From: JBNJEL01 sp051745835
GTDB lineage: Bacteria; Bacillota; Halanaerobiia; Halobacteroidales; Acetohalobiaceae
Assembly (NCBI GenBank): GCA_051745835.1
Contig: JBNJEL010000007.1
Coordinates: 1-33,001, forward strand
DNA: 33,001 nucleotides
Direction: 5' to 3'
The notes under the pieces are model-generated. The model made no database searches and was not told the origin of the DNA. It saw nothing but the letters and a program-made list of their open reading frames with translations. Shown in pieces: positions 1 to 7,375 of this stretch (within the stretch, counting starts at the first letter, position 1; each line of letters starts with the position of its first letter). The translations under genes were made by a program, and so were the position numbers.

Positions 1-375
1 GAGAAGATGAAACAACGACAACAGAAGGTAGATCAACAGTTACAAGAGTATGTTAAAGAACAGAATAAACTTCTACAAAAGGAAATAAAAGAGAAGCGGA
101 AAGAATTAACTACTCAGTTAGAAGATTCTATTATAGATACTGAAAAGAAGTTAAATACTAATTTAAATCAACAACAGCAAGATTTAAGTTCTAAAGGGGA
201 GCAGTTAAAGAGTGAGCAGGAAGAGTTAAGAGCTAAGATTGAAGGAGATATTGAAGAAGTTGTTGCTAAAGTAGCAGAAGATAAAGGGTTAGATATAGTA
301 TTAACTAATCATCAAAACCAAGCAGCAGCTGTCGATATTACTACAGAAGTGATTAATTATCTAGAAGAGAAATAG
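1..375 (+). CDS. OmpH/Skp-family periplasmic chaperone, C-terminal part
   Basis: The reading frame is open to the first base of the window, so this is the 3' end of a gene that starts upstream; the ATG at 7 is probably internal. The visible ~124 residues are a long charged, Gln/Lys/Glu-rich coiled coil followed by the usual OmpH ending (DIVLTNHQNQ, then DITTEVINYLEEK). Skp/OmpH proteins are periplasmic holdases that escort unfolded outer-membrane proteins to the Bam complex. A second OmpH-like gene begins 25 nt downstream, making a tandem pair, and lpxD follows. In many diderm bacteria ompH lies between bamA and lpxD, so bamA may lie just upstream; this cannot be seen here. The family call is good; the length and signal peptide are unknown because the N-terminus is missing. 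Confidence 0.8.
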   Translation, partial: EKMKQRQQKVDQQLQEYVKEQNKLLQKEIKEKRKELTTQLEDSIIDTEKKLNTNLNQQQQDLSSKGEQLKSEQEELRAKIEGDIEEVVAKVAEDKGLDIVLTNHQNQAAAVDITTEVINYLEEK

Positions 376-400
376 ATTATAATCAGGAGGGAATTAGTGG

Positions 401-817
401 ATGTCTAGGAGAGGGAAATTATTATTAGTTGGAGTGGCAGTGTTAGTGCTGTTAACCGGCTGTACTCAGCAAAATGAGATAGCAGTAGTTGATATGCAGC
501 AGGTAGTAGAGGAGAGTAAGACTATTCAAAATTATCAACAGCAGTTAGATGAAAAGTTAAAGGATTTACAGTCCCAGTATGAAACTGACTTAGATGAAAT
601 TGATGATGAGGATAAATTAGAGAGTAAGCGCCAAGAAGCATATCAACAGAGTCAACAGATTAAATCAGAGATTGAGTCTCAAGTTAAGTCCGAAATTCAG
701 TCTGCTATTAAAGAAGTAGCTAAGCAAGAAGAGATAGATATAGTACTCAATAAAGAGAATGTTAGATACGGTGGAGAAGAGATTACTAAACAAGTACTTG
801 AAACTTTAGCAGAGTAG
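401..817 (+). CDS. OmpH/Skp-like lipoprotein
   Basis: A 138-aa protein with a lipoprotein signal: RR-K at residues 3-6, a hydrophobic stretch, and lipobox LLTGC with Cys21 as the lipidated residue. After it comes the OmpH pattern: a short strand (IAVVDMQQVVEES), a coiled coil at about 45-110, and a closing EIDIVLN...ITKQVLETLAE. It is probably a membrane-anchored periplasmic chaperone for outer-membrane proteins. The ATG at 401 follows AGGAGGG at 385-391; the GTG at 398 meets a stop at once. It follows another OmpH gene by 25 nt and is separated from lpxD by a strong hairpin. Lipid anchoring is unusual because classical Skp is soluble. Whether the lipoprotein sits in the inner or outer membrane cannot be decided from sequence. 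Confidence 0.8.
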   Translation: MSRRGKLLLVGVAVLVLLTGCTQQNEIAVVDMQQVVEESKTIQNYQQQLDEKLKDLQSQYETDLDEIDDEDKLESKRQEAYQQSQQIKSEIESQVKSEIQSAIKEVAKQEEIDIVLNKENVRYGGEEITKQVLETLAE

Positions 818-823
818 AATACT

Positions 824-873
824 ACTTAACAGGCTTTTTAGGTGCCACCTAAAAAGCCTGTTAAGTTTAATTT
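824..873 (+). terminator. Perfect 20-bp hairpin, terminator or attenuator before lpxD
   Basis: The left arm is 824-843 and the right arm 847-866, perfectly complementary over 20 bp with a GCC loop. Only a broken T stretch (TTAATTT) follows, so termination may be partial. The lpxD ribosome site begins just past it and no promoter fits between, so lpxD is probably reached by read-through. Confidence 0.75.
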
Positions 874-890
874 AAGGGAGGATATGGACG

Positions 891-1925
891 TTGGCTATTA
901 AGTTAAAGAAGTTAGCGAAGTTAGTAAATGGTGAGATAATTGGAGATAGAGAACTGGAAATTTCAGGAGTCGGCGGAGTAGAGAATGTACAACACGGTGA
1001 GATTACCTTTGCTGATAATGAAACTTACTTACAGAAGGCAGAGGAAACTGCAGCCACAGCAGTTATTGTAGATCAAGAGTTTGCTTCTGAGAAGACGCTG
1101 CTTAAAACAACTAATCCTCGATTAGCCTTTGCTCAGATTGCCGACGAATTTGCTCCAAATTTATTTGAGACGAAACAAATTCATCCTACAGCGGTGATTG
1201 CTGATGATGTAAAGTTAGGATCTGATGTGTCGATTGGCCCGCAAGTAGTGATTGAATCAGGTAGTCAGATAGGTACTCAAACTAAGATAGCCGCAGGTAC
1301 TTACGTGGGAGCAGAGGTAGAGATTGGAGCTAATACCTTGCTTCATCCTAATGTAGTAGTGGAGTCTAAGTCTCAGATTGGATCGGAAGTAATTATTCAA
1401 GCTGGGAGTGTAATTGGTAGTGATGGCTATGGTTTTGAAGATACCGGTGAGGAGTTCTTTAAGGTTCCGCAGCTAGGGAATGTAGTTATTGAGGATGCAG
1501 TGGAACTAGGAGCTAATGTAACCATTGATCGTGGTACGACTGGTTCGACAGTAATCGGCCAAGGGACTAAGACTGATAATCTAATACATATTGCTCATAA
1601 TGTTCAGATTGGAGAGAACTGTTTACTGATTGCTCAAGTAGGAATTGCCGGTAGTGCCCAGATCGGTTCAGGAGTTACTTTAGCAGGCAAAGTAGGAGTA
1701 GTCGGTCACTTAGAGATTGGAGCTAATACTACAGTAGCTGCTCATAGTGTAGTCACTAAGGATATTCCCGCCGAGTCCTTCTATTCTGGTGATCCAGCCC
1801 AAAAACATTCTGAAGAGTTAAAAGTGAAAGCTGCTCGCAGAAAGTTACCTAAATTAGTTAAGAAAGTAAGAAAGTTAGAAGAGGAGATCGAAGAGTTAGA
1901 AGCAAAATTAGAGGAGGCAAAATAA
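891..1925 (+). CDS. lpxD: UDP-3-O-acylglucosamine N-acyltransferase LpxD
   Basis: A 344-aa enzyme of the Raetz lipid A pathway; it transfers a 3-hydroxyacyl chain from acyl-ACP to the 2-amine of UDP-3-O-acyl-glucosamine. Residues 1-95 form the uridine-binding domain. About 100-290 are left-handed beta-helix hexapeptide repeats (I/V-G-x-x-x-x). The conserved segment IAHNVQIG holds the likely catalytic His236, and a charged C-terminal helix follows from 305. The start is TTG at 891, preceded by GGGAGGAT; the nearby ATG at 884 stops after five codons. It lies between OmpH genes and a YjbH-like gene, away from the main lpx operon that starts at 6030, with one base separating it from the next gene. 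Confidence 0.95.
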   Translation: MAIKLKKLAKLVNGEIIGDRELEISGVGGVENVQHGEITFADNETYLQKAEETAATAVIVDQEFASEKTLLKTTNPRLAFAQIADEFAPNLFETKQIHPTAVIADDVKLGSDVSIGPQVVIESGSQIGTQTKIAAGTYVGAEVEIGANTLLHPNVVVESKSQIGSEVIIQAGSVIGSDGYGFEDTGEEFFKVPQLGNVVIEDAVELGANVTIDRGTTGSTVIGQGTKTDNLIHIAHNVQIGENCLLIAQVGIAGSAQIGSGVTLAGKVGVVGHLEIGANTTVAAHSVVTKDIPAESFYSGDPAQKHSEELKVKAARRKLPKLVKKVRKLEEEIEELEAKLEEAK

Positions 1926-1926
1926 G

Positions 1927-2580
1927 ATGCACTTTAAGGCAAAATTAAATTTAATAATTATTACACTACTATTAGTACTACTAGTGACTCCACAGCTTGA
2001 AGCAGCCACTGCTTTTGAAGGTGGGTATAGTGGATTAATCAAGGTTCCAACCGCAGATGTGTTAGCTCCTAATCGAGCTACAATTGGTTATCAACATCTT
2101 GATGATTCAGATTTAGCTCTCTTTAATTATGGGGTCTATGATAATTTTGAATTAGGATTATCTAATTACTGGTATGATCACAGTGGTAAGGATGATGATC
2201 TTAAATTAAATGCTAAAGTACAGCTTTTAGCTGAAGATCAAAATCATCCGGCAGTAGCACTAGGAGTTATGAATGAAGATCTTTATGTAGCTGCTAGTCG
2301 TGATCTTAATTATCGTGGTTTGCGCGGACATATTGGTATTGGCGATGATAAGTTGGATGGTCTATTTGTAGGAGTTAGCAAGACGATTAATCCGGTTAGG
2401 ATCTCTACTAAGAAAGATAATGGTTTTCAGATGCCAGTAACTACTTTAATGGTAGAGTATTTAGATCATGATCTAAATCTAGGGGCTAAATTTAAGTTGA
2501 ATTCTCAATTTGATTTAAATGTAGCCGTAGAAGATATGGATGACTTATCAGCTGGTATTAACTTTAATACTAAATTTTAG
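1927..2580 (+). CDS. Small YjbH-like outer-membrane protein
   Basis: A 217-aa exported protein with a signal peptide at 1-26/27 (hydrophobic 9-21, then QLEA-A). The mature part starts with GGYSGLIKVPTADVLAPNRA, which resembles the start of YjbH-family proteins (G-x-GL-x-x-x-PTA), followed by alternating strands such as FELGLSNYWYD, LNLGAKFKLN and LSAGINFNTKF. It ends in Phe, as Bam-dependent barrels usually do. YjbH proteins are poorly understood OM proteins linked to exopolysaccharide; enterobacterial ones are several times longer, so this is at best a single-domain version. GAGGAGG at 1911-1917 lies inside the end of lpxD, so the two are co-transcribed. Export and beta-rich nature are well supported; the family name is moderate. 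Confidence 0.65.
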   Translation: MHFKAKLNLIIITLLLVLLVTPQLEAATAFEGGYSGLIKVPTADVLAPNRATIGYQHLDDSDLALFNYGVYDNFELGLSNYWYDHSGKDDDLKLNAKVQLLAEDQNHPAVALGVMNEDLYVAASRDLNYRGLRGHIGIGDDKLDGLFVGVSKTINPVRISTKKDNGFQMPVTTLMVEYLDHDLNLGAKFKLNSQFDLNVAVEDMDDLSAGINFNTKF

Positions 2581-2591
2581 ATAGTAGTTTT

Positions 2592-2627
2592 AAGCTCTTT
2601 AGATAATTTCTCTAAAGAGCTTTTTTG
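2592..2627 (+). terminator. Rho-independent terminator after the lpxD unit
   Basis: A perfect 12-bp stem (2592-2603 with 2611-2622), 7-nt loop, followed by a T run to 2626. It closes the ompH-lpxD-YjbH unit. Confidence 0.9.
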
Positions 2628-2654
2628 TTTACATTACTTACCTTTTTACTTCTA

Positions 2655-2683
2655 TTTACGTTATTTACTTTAGATGTTATAAT
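2655..2683 (+). promoter_or_regulatory. SigA-type promoter with extended -10
   Basis: TTTACG (2655-2660) as -35, a 17-bp spacer, and TATAAT (2678-2683) as -10, with TG at 2675-2676 giving an extended -10. It sits between a terminator and the GTG start at 2708, so it most likely drives the ABC pair and perhaps the lipid A operon beyond. Confidence 0.75.
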
Positions 2684-2707
2684 TGTTGGAGATAGGAGTG
2701 AGAGGTA

Positions 2708-5176
2708 GTGGATATCTTAAGATATGGATTTCGACGTGATCTGTTAATTTGGTTAATCGTTGTAATTATAGTGGGCAGCAGTTTAGCTAGTGGAATTGGA
2801 TATTTAGCTGATAATTATTTTGGTGATACGGTCAATAATTTATTAGGTGATTATGGTAAGCATGATTTTTTAATTACAGTTAATCAAGAATTAGACCAGT
2901 CAGTTCTAAAAGAGATAAGACAGGTTAGAGATGAGAAGTTACCTCAAGCTCAACTAACTAAGGGCGTAACTGTAGCTGGTAAGTCGAATTACTTTTTGCA
3001 GTTAGCTAGTGATAACCGCACTAAGGAAGTCTTCTCACAAGTTGATGATTACTTCGAAAAATTGCGCGGGGTAGAGAATGTATCATTGATTGCTGAACCT
3101 AAGATCTCCTTGCAAGGGATGGTGGGTAGTACTCAACAGGTCTTTGCAGATAAGATTAATCAGTTAGCTGCAGTGAATTTTGTCTTACCGACTGATTCCG
3201 GTTTAGAGATTATGCTTAAGCGGTCAAGTGATCTAAAGTCAACCCGAGAGCAGATTGAAAAGATTATAGACCAACAACAGCTACTCCAGATTAGGTTTCC
3301 AATTGTTAAGTCACAGGAAGCTATTTCAGCTTTAAGTGTTCAACTAAGAAATGAGTTACAGGATGATTATGATTCAGCAGCAGTAAAGAGTTTAAATGTA
3401 GGTCAGCGGGAGAATTTAGATGACTTAATTAAGAGTATGACTCAGATGAAACAATTCTTATTGGAGTATGCTACTATTGTAGAGTTAAATCTACCGTCTG
3501 AGCTTGAGATAGATTCTAATCAGACTTTTGCTTTAGCTAGTCAAGCTGAAGGAGAATTGACTATAGGAGAGCAGGTTTCAAAAGAGAGTGTGTTATTAAC
3601 TCCATTAGAGATTAATAATAATAGAACTAAGTTAATCATTAAACAGGGCGATGGAACTAAGATAGCTAATCAACAGGTCTACTTAGTTAATAAAGATCAG
3701 GTGATCACTAAGCGATTAGGTCAAGCAGAGATTAAACAACCGCGTTATCTACTTAGTAAAGCGGTATCTGAGACTAAGAAATTAGTACCACAGTTACAGA
3801 CTATTGTTAATAATACAGAAGATATTAGAAGCCGTTTAAAGCAGTGGATTAAAGAGTATAACCAAGGTTTAACTAAAGTTAAGCAATTAGAGTCTCAGTT
3901 AAGTAATAAGGAGCAATTAATAGAGGATTTTACATTAGATAATAATCAGGACTTAAAAGAGTTAGCACAGTTAGTCTCCCAGGTTCGAACTATTACTACT
4001 CAATTGGAGAGTAGCTTACAGCAATTAAATTCTTTACAGAGTCAGTTAGTGGAGATTAACTCTGATTTTAAAGCGTTTGAGCGTAATATTGAACAACAGA
4101 TTGCTACTCTATCTTTAGTAGGGATTGAAGATCAGCGGTTAAGTAATCTAAAGAGCACTCTATATCAGTTAAAGAGTAAAGTTTCTGGGCGAGTAGAAGA
4201 GTTAACTGCTAAGATTAACCAGCAAAGACCACTATTAAATAAGCTTAGTAAGTGGAATAATAACTTAACAGCAGTGGATCAATTATTAACTCAAGATGGT
4301 AATCTAAATCTATCTGCACCTCAAATTCGATCCACCTTAACTACTCTAACTGAAAATGTTAATCGTATATCTCAAGATCTAGACGGAATTAGTTATACCC
4401 AATTTAATCAACATTTAGCTCAGCTGAAGGAAAGTGTAGGTAAGTTAGATCAGTTAAATTTTAAGTTGATTATTAAAGAATTAGATCATCTCCAACAGCG
4501 ATTACCAAACTTAAGTGATGAAGAGATAACAAGTACGATTAATCTCTTAGATGAGTATTTAGCCGGAAAAGTTCTACCTGGTGAAGTTTCTTACTTTTTG
4601 GTTGATCAATCAGTCGATCAGTCTGAGCTTAAGGAGCAGGTTCAAAGTTACTTTGCTAAGCAGGGGTTAGAAGTTAATTTACTCTTTACAGCTCCTGGTT
4701 TGATTAAACCTAATGTACGTGGTGAGTTCTTTAGAATTTTAGGTGAGGTTAGAGCACTTTTAACAGCGGTAATTGGTTTAGTCTTTAGCGCTGCTTTTTT
4801 ACTGATTGATCAGTCTTTAGTGCTGGCAACAATTCAGCGGCGTAATCAACAGTATGATAGTCGATTAAGACAGTTTCTAAACTCTAGTTATCTCTATGGA
4901 TTTATAGTAGGTGGATTGATCTTAAGTAGTATCTTTTATATTTCGCAGGCTAAATTACCATTTTTAACCTTAGAATATATTATGATAATCGGCGGTTTAC
5001 TTGGGATCTTAACTGCTCACAAGGCTGATGCTATTAATCCTATAGATGAAGCAGAATTTGCGGCTGGAGAAGCATTAGGACTTAATTATACCGCAATTAT
5101 GCATGAAATTGTGATACCTAGCGGTAGACCGGGCTTATTGCGTCTGCTTAATAGTCGGAAGATGAGCTTTAAATAG
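2708..5176 (+). CDS. Large four-TM ABC-type membrane subunit with periplasmic coiled-coil domain
   Basis: An 822-aa protein not recognised as a named family. TM1 lies at about 12-34. A 650-residue periplasmic domain (35-680) follows, rich in Gln/Leu/Asn coiled-coil segments. TM2 is at about 683-706, TM3 729-747 and TM4 752-772. Basic residues before TM1 and between TM2 and TM3 put both termini in the cytoplasm. This topology is that of MacB/FtsX/LolC-type subunits. The tail after TM4 (AINPIDEAEFAAGEALGL and on to IVIPSGRP) resembles the EAA coupling loop of polar amino-acid permeases, yet the protein ends there without the usual following TM helix. GTG start with AGGAG at 2694-2698. A GlnQ-like ATPase follows 40 nt later, so the two probably form one transporter or mechanical device spanning the periplasm. 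Substrate unknown. Confidence 0.6.
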   Translation: MDILRYGFRRDLLIWLIVVIIVGSSLASGIGYLADNYFGDTVNNLLGDYGKHDFLITVNQELDQSVLKEIRQVRDEKLPQAQLTKGVTVAGKSNYFLQLASDNRTKEVFSQVDDYFEKLRGVENVSLIAEPKISLQGMVGSTQQVFADKINQLAAVNFVLPTDSGLEIMLKRSSDLKSTREQIEKIIDQQQLLQIRFPIVKSQEAISALSVQLRNELQDDYDSAAVKSLNVGQRENLDDLIKSMTQMKQFLLEYATIVELNLPSELEIDSNQTFALASQAEGELTIGEQVSKESVLLTPLEINNNRTKLIIKQGDGTKIANQQVYLVNKDQVITKRLGQAEIKQPRYLLSKAVSETKKLVPQLQTIVNNTEDIRSRLKQWIKEYNQGLTKVKQLESQLSNKEQLIEDFTLDNNQDLKELAQLVSQVRTITTQLESSLQQLNSLQSQLVEINSDFKAFERNIEQQIATLSLVGIEDQRLSNLKSTLYQLKSKVSGRVEELTAKINQQRPLLNKLSKWNNNLTAVDQLLTQDGNLNLSAPQIRSTLTTLTENVNRISQDLDGISYTQFNQHLAQLKESVGKLDQLNFKLIIKELDHLQQRLPNLSDEEITSTINLLDEYLAGKVLPGEVSYFLVDQSVDQSELKEQVQSYFAKQGLEVNLLFTAPGLIKPNVRGEFFRILGEVRALLTAVIGLVFSAAFLLIDQSLVLATIQRRNQQYDSRLRQFLNSSYLYGFIVGGLILSSIFYISQAKLPFLTLEYIMIIGGLLGILTAHKADAINPIDEAEFAAGEALGLNYTAIMHEIVIPSGRPGLLRLLNSRKMSFK

Positions 5177-5216
5177 ATTTAGTTTCACAATCCTTGATAT
5201 TCAGAGATGATGTGAT

Positions 5217-5954
5217 ATGCTAATGTTAGATGTAATTAACCTTCATAAATCATATGGTCAGACTCAAGTCTTACAAGGCGTTAATTTTAAGGTGCATTCT
5301 GGTGAAACAGTAATTATTATGGGGCCTAGTGGTTGTGGAAAATCAACTACTATTCGCTGTATTAACCGCTTAACTGAACCGGACTTAGGAGAGATTATTT
5401 ATAAGGGCGAGAACTTATTAGAGCTAAGTGATGAACAGTTATTACAGAGACGACAAGATATTGGTTTTGTCTTTCAAAATTTTAATTTAATAGATCGTTT
5501 GACTGTATTAGATAATATTATGTTGGCGTTACTTAATCAGCAACTATCTAGGGCTGATAAAGAGAAACGGGCGCAAAAAAGTTTAGATCAGGTTCAGCTA
5601 GGAGAACTTTATAGTAGATATCCTCAGGATTTAAGTGGGGGACAGAAACAGCGAGTAGCTATTGCTCGCGCCCTAGCTTTACAGCCTGATTTGATGTTAT
5701 TAGATGAGCCGACAGCTTCTTTAGATCCTATCTTAGTCAGTGAAGTGTTAGAAGTGTTAGAGCAGATTACAGCTACAACCGAGATGACACTAATTATTGT
5801 AACTCATGAACTAGAATTTGCTTACCGAGTAGCCGATAGAATTCTGTTAATGGAAGAGGGAGTAGTTGTCGAAGAAGGCAGTCCTGAGCAGATATTATCT
5901 AATCCGATTTCTAAGCTTGGACAAAAATATAGTAATTTATTTAGAGGAGAATAA
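5217..5954 (+). CDS. ABC transporter ATPase, GlnQ-like (polar amino-acid type)
   Basis: A 245-aa nucleotide-binding subunit. It has an aromatic A-loop (SYGQ), Walker A GPSGCGKST (residues 35-43), Q-loop QNFN, signature LSGGQKQR (about 139-146), Walker B LMLLDEP, D-loop SLD and switch histidine in IIVTHE. The pattern FVFQNFNLIDRLTVLDNI and the C-terminal EEGSPEQILSNP match the GlnQ/HisP group, the usual partner of polar amino-acid permeases; there is no solute-binding protein here. The only nearby membrane subunit is the 822-aa protein just upstream, making that its likely partner. The start is ATG 5217 or 5223; neither has a strong ribosome site, so translation may be coupled to the upstream gene. 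Biochemical class is sure, transport role is not. Confidence 0.85.
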   Translation: MLMLDVINLHKSYGQTQVLQGVNFKVHSGETVIIMGPSGCGKSTTIRCINRLTEPDLGEIIYKGENLLELSDEQLLQRRQDIGFVFQNFNLIDRLTVLDNIMLALLNQQLSRADKEKRAQKSLDQVQLGELYSRYPQDLSGGQKQRVAIARALALQPDLMLLDEPTASLDPILVSEVLEVLEQITATTEMTLIIVTHELEFAYRVADRILLMEEGVVVEEGSPEQILSNPISKLGQKYSNLFRGE

Positions 5955-6029
5955 ATTTTATTCAACAGTTGCAGGATATTTGCAGATTTTTATGGAAATA
6001 ATTAAAGGCTAGGGTGAAAGGAGGCAACT

Positions 6030-6905
6030 ATGGATTCTCAAATTCGATGTCAGCAGACATTACAGCAGCAGATCTCTTATTCTGGAATTGGCCTACATAC
6101 AGGTCAAGAAGTTCAGATTACTTGTCAGCCTCTGCCTGCTAATAGCGGGATTATCTTTAAAAGAGTAGATTTACCAGATAAGCCTGAGGTTAAAGCAGTG
6201 GTGGATAATATTAAGTCTACTAAGCGTTCAACCTCTTTAGGTTTAGAGGATAGATTTAAGATTAATACAACTGAACATATATTAGCAGCTTTACGAGGTT
6301 TGAAAATAGATAATCTATTAATTGAAATAGATGCTAGTGAAGTACCAATTGCTGATGGTAGTGCTAAGCTATTTGTGGAATTACTCCAAGAAGCCGGCAT
6401 AAAAAAACAGCAGGCTCAACAGAAGATCTATCATTTTAAAGAAGCAATTTGGGTTAAAGAAGGTGATACTTACTTAACTATTTTACCAGATAGTGAATTT
6501 AAAGTTAGTTATACATTTGTGTCAGATCATCCAGCGGTTGGAGATCAATTTGGTGAGTTTATCATTAATGAAGAAACATTTGTGAATCAATTAGCTCCTA
6601 GCCGTACATTCGGCTTTGCTTCTGAGATTAAATCTCTACAGCAGCAAGGTCTAGCTTTAGGAGGTAATTTAGATAATGCTATCTTGATTGGAGAGGATGA
6701 GATAGTTAATGATTTAAGGTTTGAAAAGGAGATAGTCAGACATAAGATTTTGGATATTGTTGGTGACTTAGCATTAGTACAGCCGTTTAGGGGACATGTC
6801 TTAGCAGTAAGGTCAGGTCATGCTCTTAATCGTAAGTTAGCGAGAAGAATTCAAAAAGTTATAAGTGAAGAGATTAATTTAGGCAAGGGGGATGAATTAT
6901 GTTAG
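6030..6905 (+). CDS. lpxC: UDP-3-O-acyl-N-acetylglucosamine deacetylase LpxC
   Basis: A 291-aa zinc amidase carrying out the committed step of lipid A synthesis: it removes the acetyl group of UDP-3-O-acyl-GlcNAc. Visible residues match E. coli LpxC: TTEH with base Glu82 and zinc ligand His83; RHKILD with ligands His238 and Asp242; SGHALN with His264; and the SRTFGF segment at 191-196. It is a stand-alone LpxC, not the LpxC-FabZ fusion of Bacteroidetes, although fabZ follows with a 7-nt overlap. A strong ribosome site AAAGGAGG (6017-6024) sits 5 nt before the ATG, suggesting high expression as the first gene of the lipid A operon. It may share the promoter at 2655; 75 bp separate it from the ATPase gene. 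Confidence 0.97.
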   Translation: MDSQIRCQQTLQQQISYSGIGLHTGQEVQITCQPLPANSGIIFKRVDLPDKPEVKAVVDNIKSTKRSTSLGLEDRFKINTTEHILAALRGLKIDNLLIEIDASEVPIADGSAKLFVELLQEAGIKKQQAQQKIYHFKEAIWVKEGDTYLTILPDSEFKVSYTFVSDHPAVGDQFGEFIINEETFVNQLAPSRTFGFASEIKSLQQQGLALGGNLDNAILIGEDEIVNDLRFEKEIVRHKILDIVGDLALVQPFRGHVLAVRSGHALNRKLARRIQKVISEEINLGKGDELC

Positions 6906-7330
6906 ATATTAGTGATATTAAAGAAGTGTTACCGCATAGATACCCTTTTTTATTAATTGATCGGATTATAGAGTTTGAACCGAATGAGAGAGTAGTAGGC
7001 TTAAAGAATGTAACTGTTAATGAGGAGTTCTTTAATGGTCATTTTCCTGGTCATTCAGTGATGCCGGGAGTATTGATTGTTGAAGCGATGGCGCAAGTTG
7101 GCGGTGTTATAATGATGGATAGTGCAGATGCCAATAAAGAGCAGGTGCCTTACTTTGCTAGTATCGATAATGCACGTTTTCGCAAGCCGGTAGTTCCTGG
7201 CGATCAGCTTCAGATTGAGGCTGAAGTGATGAAGATTAGAGGTAAGATTGGTAAGATTTCTGCGCAGGCTGTAGTTGATGAAGATGTAGTAGCTGAAGCT
7301 AAGTTAATGTTTGCTATTCAAGATAAGTAA
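6899..7330 (+). CDS. fabZ: 3-hydroxyacyl-ACP dehydratase FabZ
   Basis: A 143-aa hot-dog fold enzyme that dehydrates 3-hydroxyacyl-ACP in fatty acid elongation. The family core is complete: HRYPFLLID near the start, then NGHFPGHSVMPGVLIVEAMAQ with catalytic His48 and Glu62 (same 14-residue spacing as in E. coli). It overlaps lpxC by 7 nt and precedes lpxA. That placement is common because FabZ competes with LpxA for 3-hydroxyacyl-ACP, so co-expression balances phospholipid and lipid A synthesis. Confidence 0.96.
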   Translation: MLDISDIKEVLPHRYPFLLIDRIIEFEPNERVVGLKNVTVNEEFFNGHFPGHSVMPGVLIVEAMAQVGGVIMMDSADANKEQVPYFASIDNARFRKPVVPGDQLQIEAEVMKIRGKIGKISAQAVVDEDVVAEAKLMFAIQDK

Positions 7331-7375
7331 TCTTGGTGATTGCATTATAAGTTAGATAATTACTAGGGAGGCTAA

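Noticed and set aside
5060..5216. Frameshift removing terminal TM helices of the 822-aa protein
   Set aside because: Only 40 bp separate its stop from the ATPase gene, too little to encode missing helices in any frame.
5955..6029. Promoter for lpxC from two TTGCAG copies (5969-5974, 5980-5985)
   Set aside because: No acceptable -10 at a proper distance from either; the gene may be read from 2655.
6125..6400. Antisense ORF of 91 codons within lpxC
   Set aside because: Shadow of a well-conserved gene, with low-complexity Ser/Leu composition and no ribosome site; other minus-strand ORFs (e.g. 12541-12876, 27417-27707) rejected likewise.
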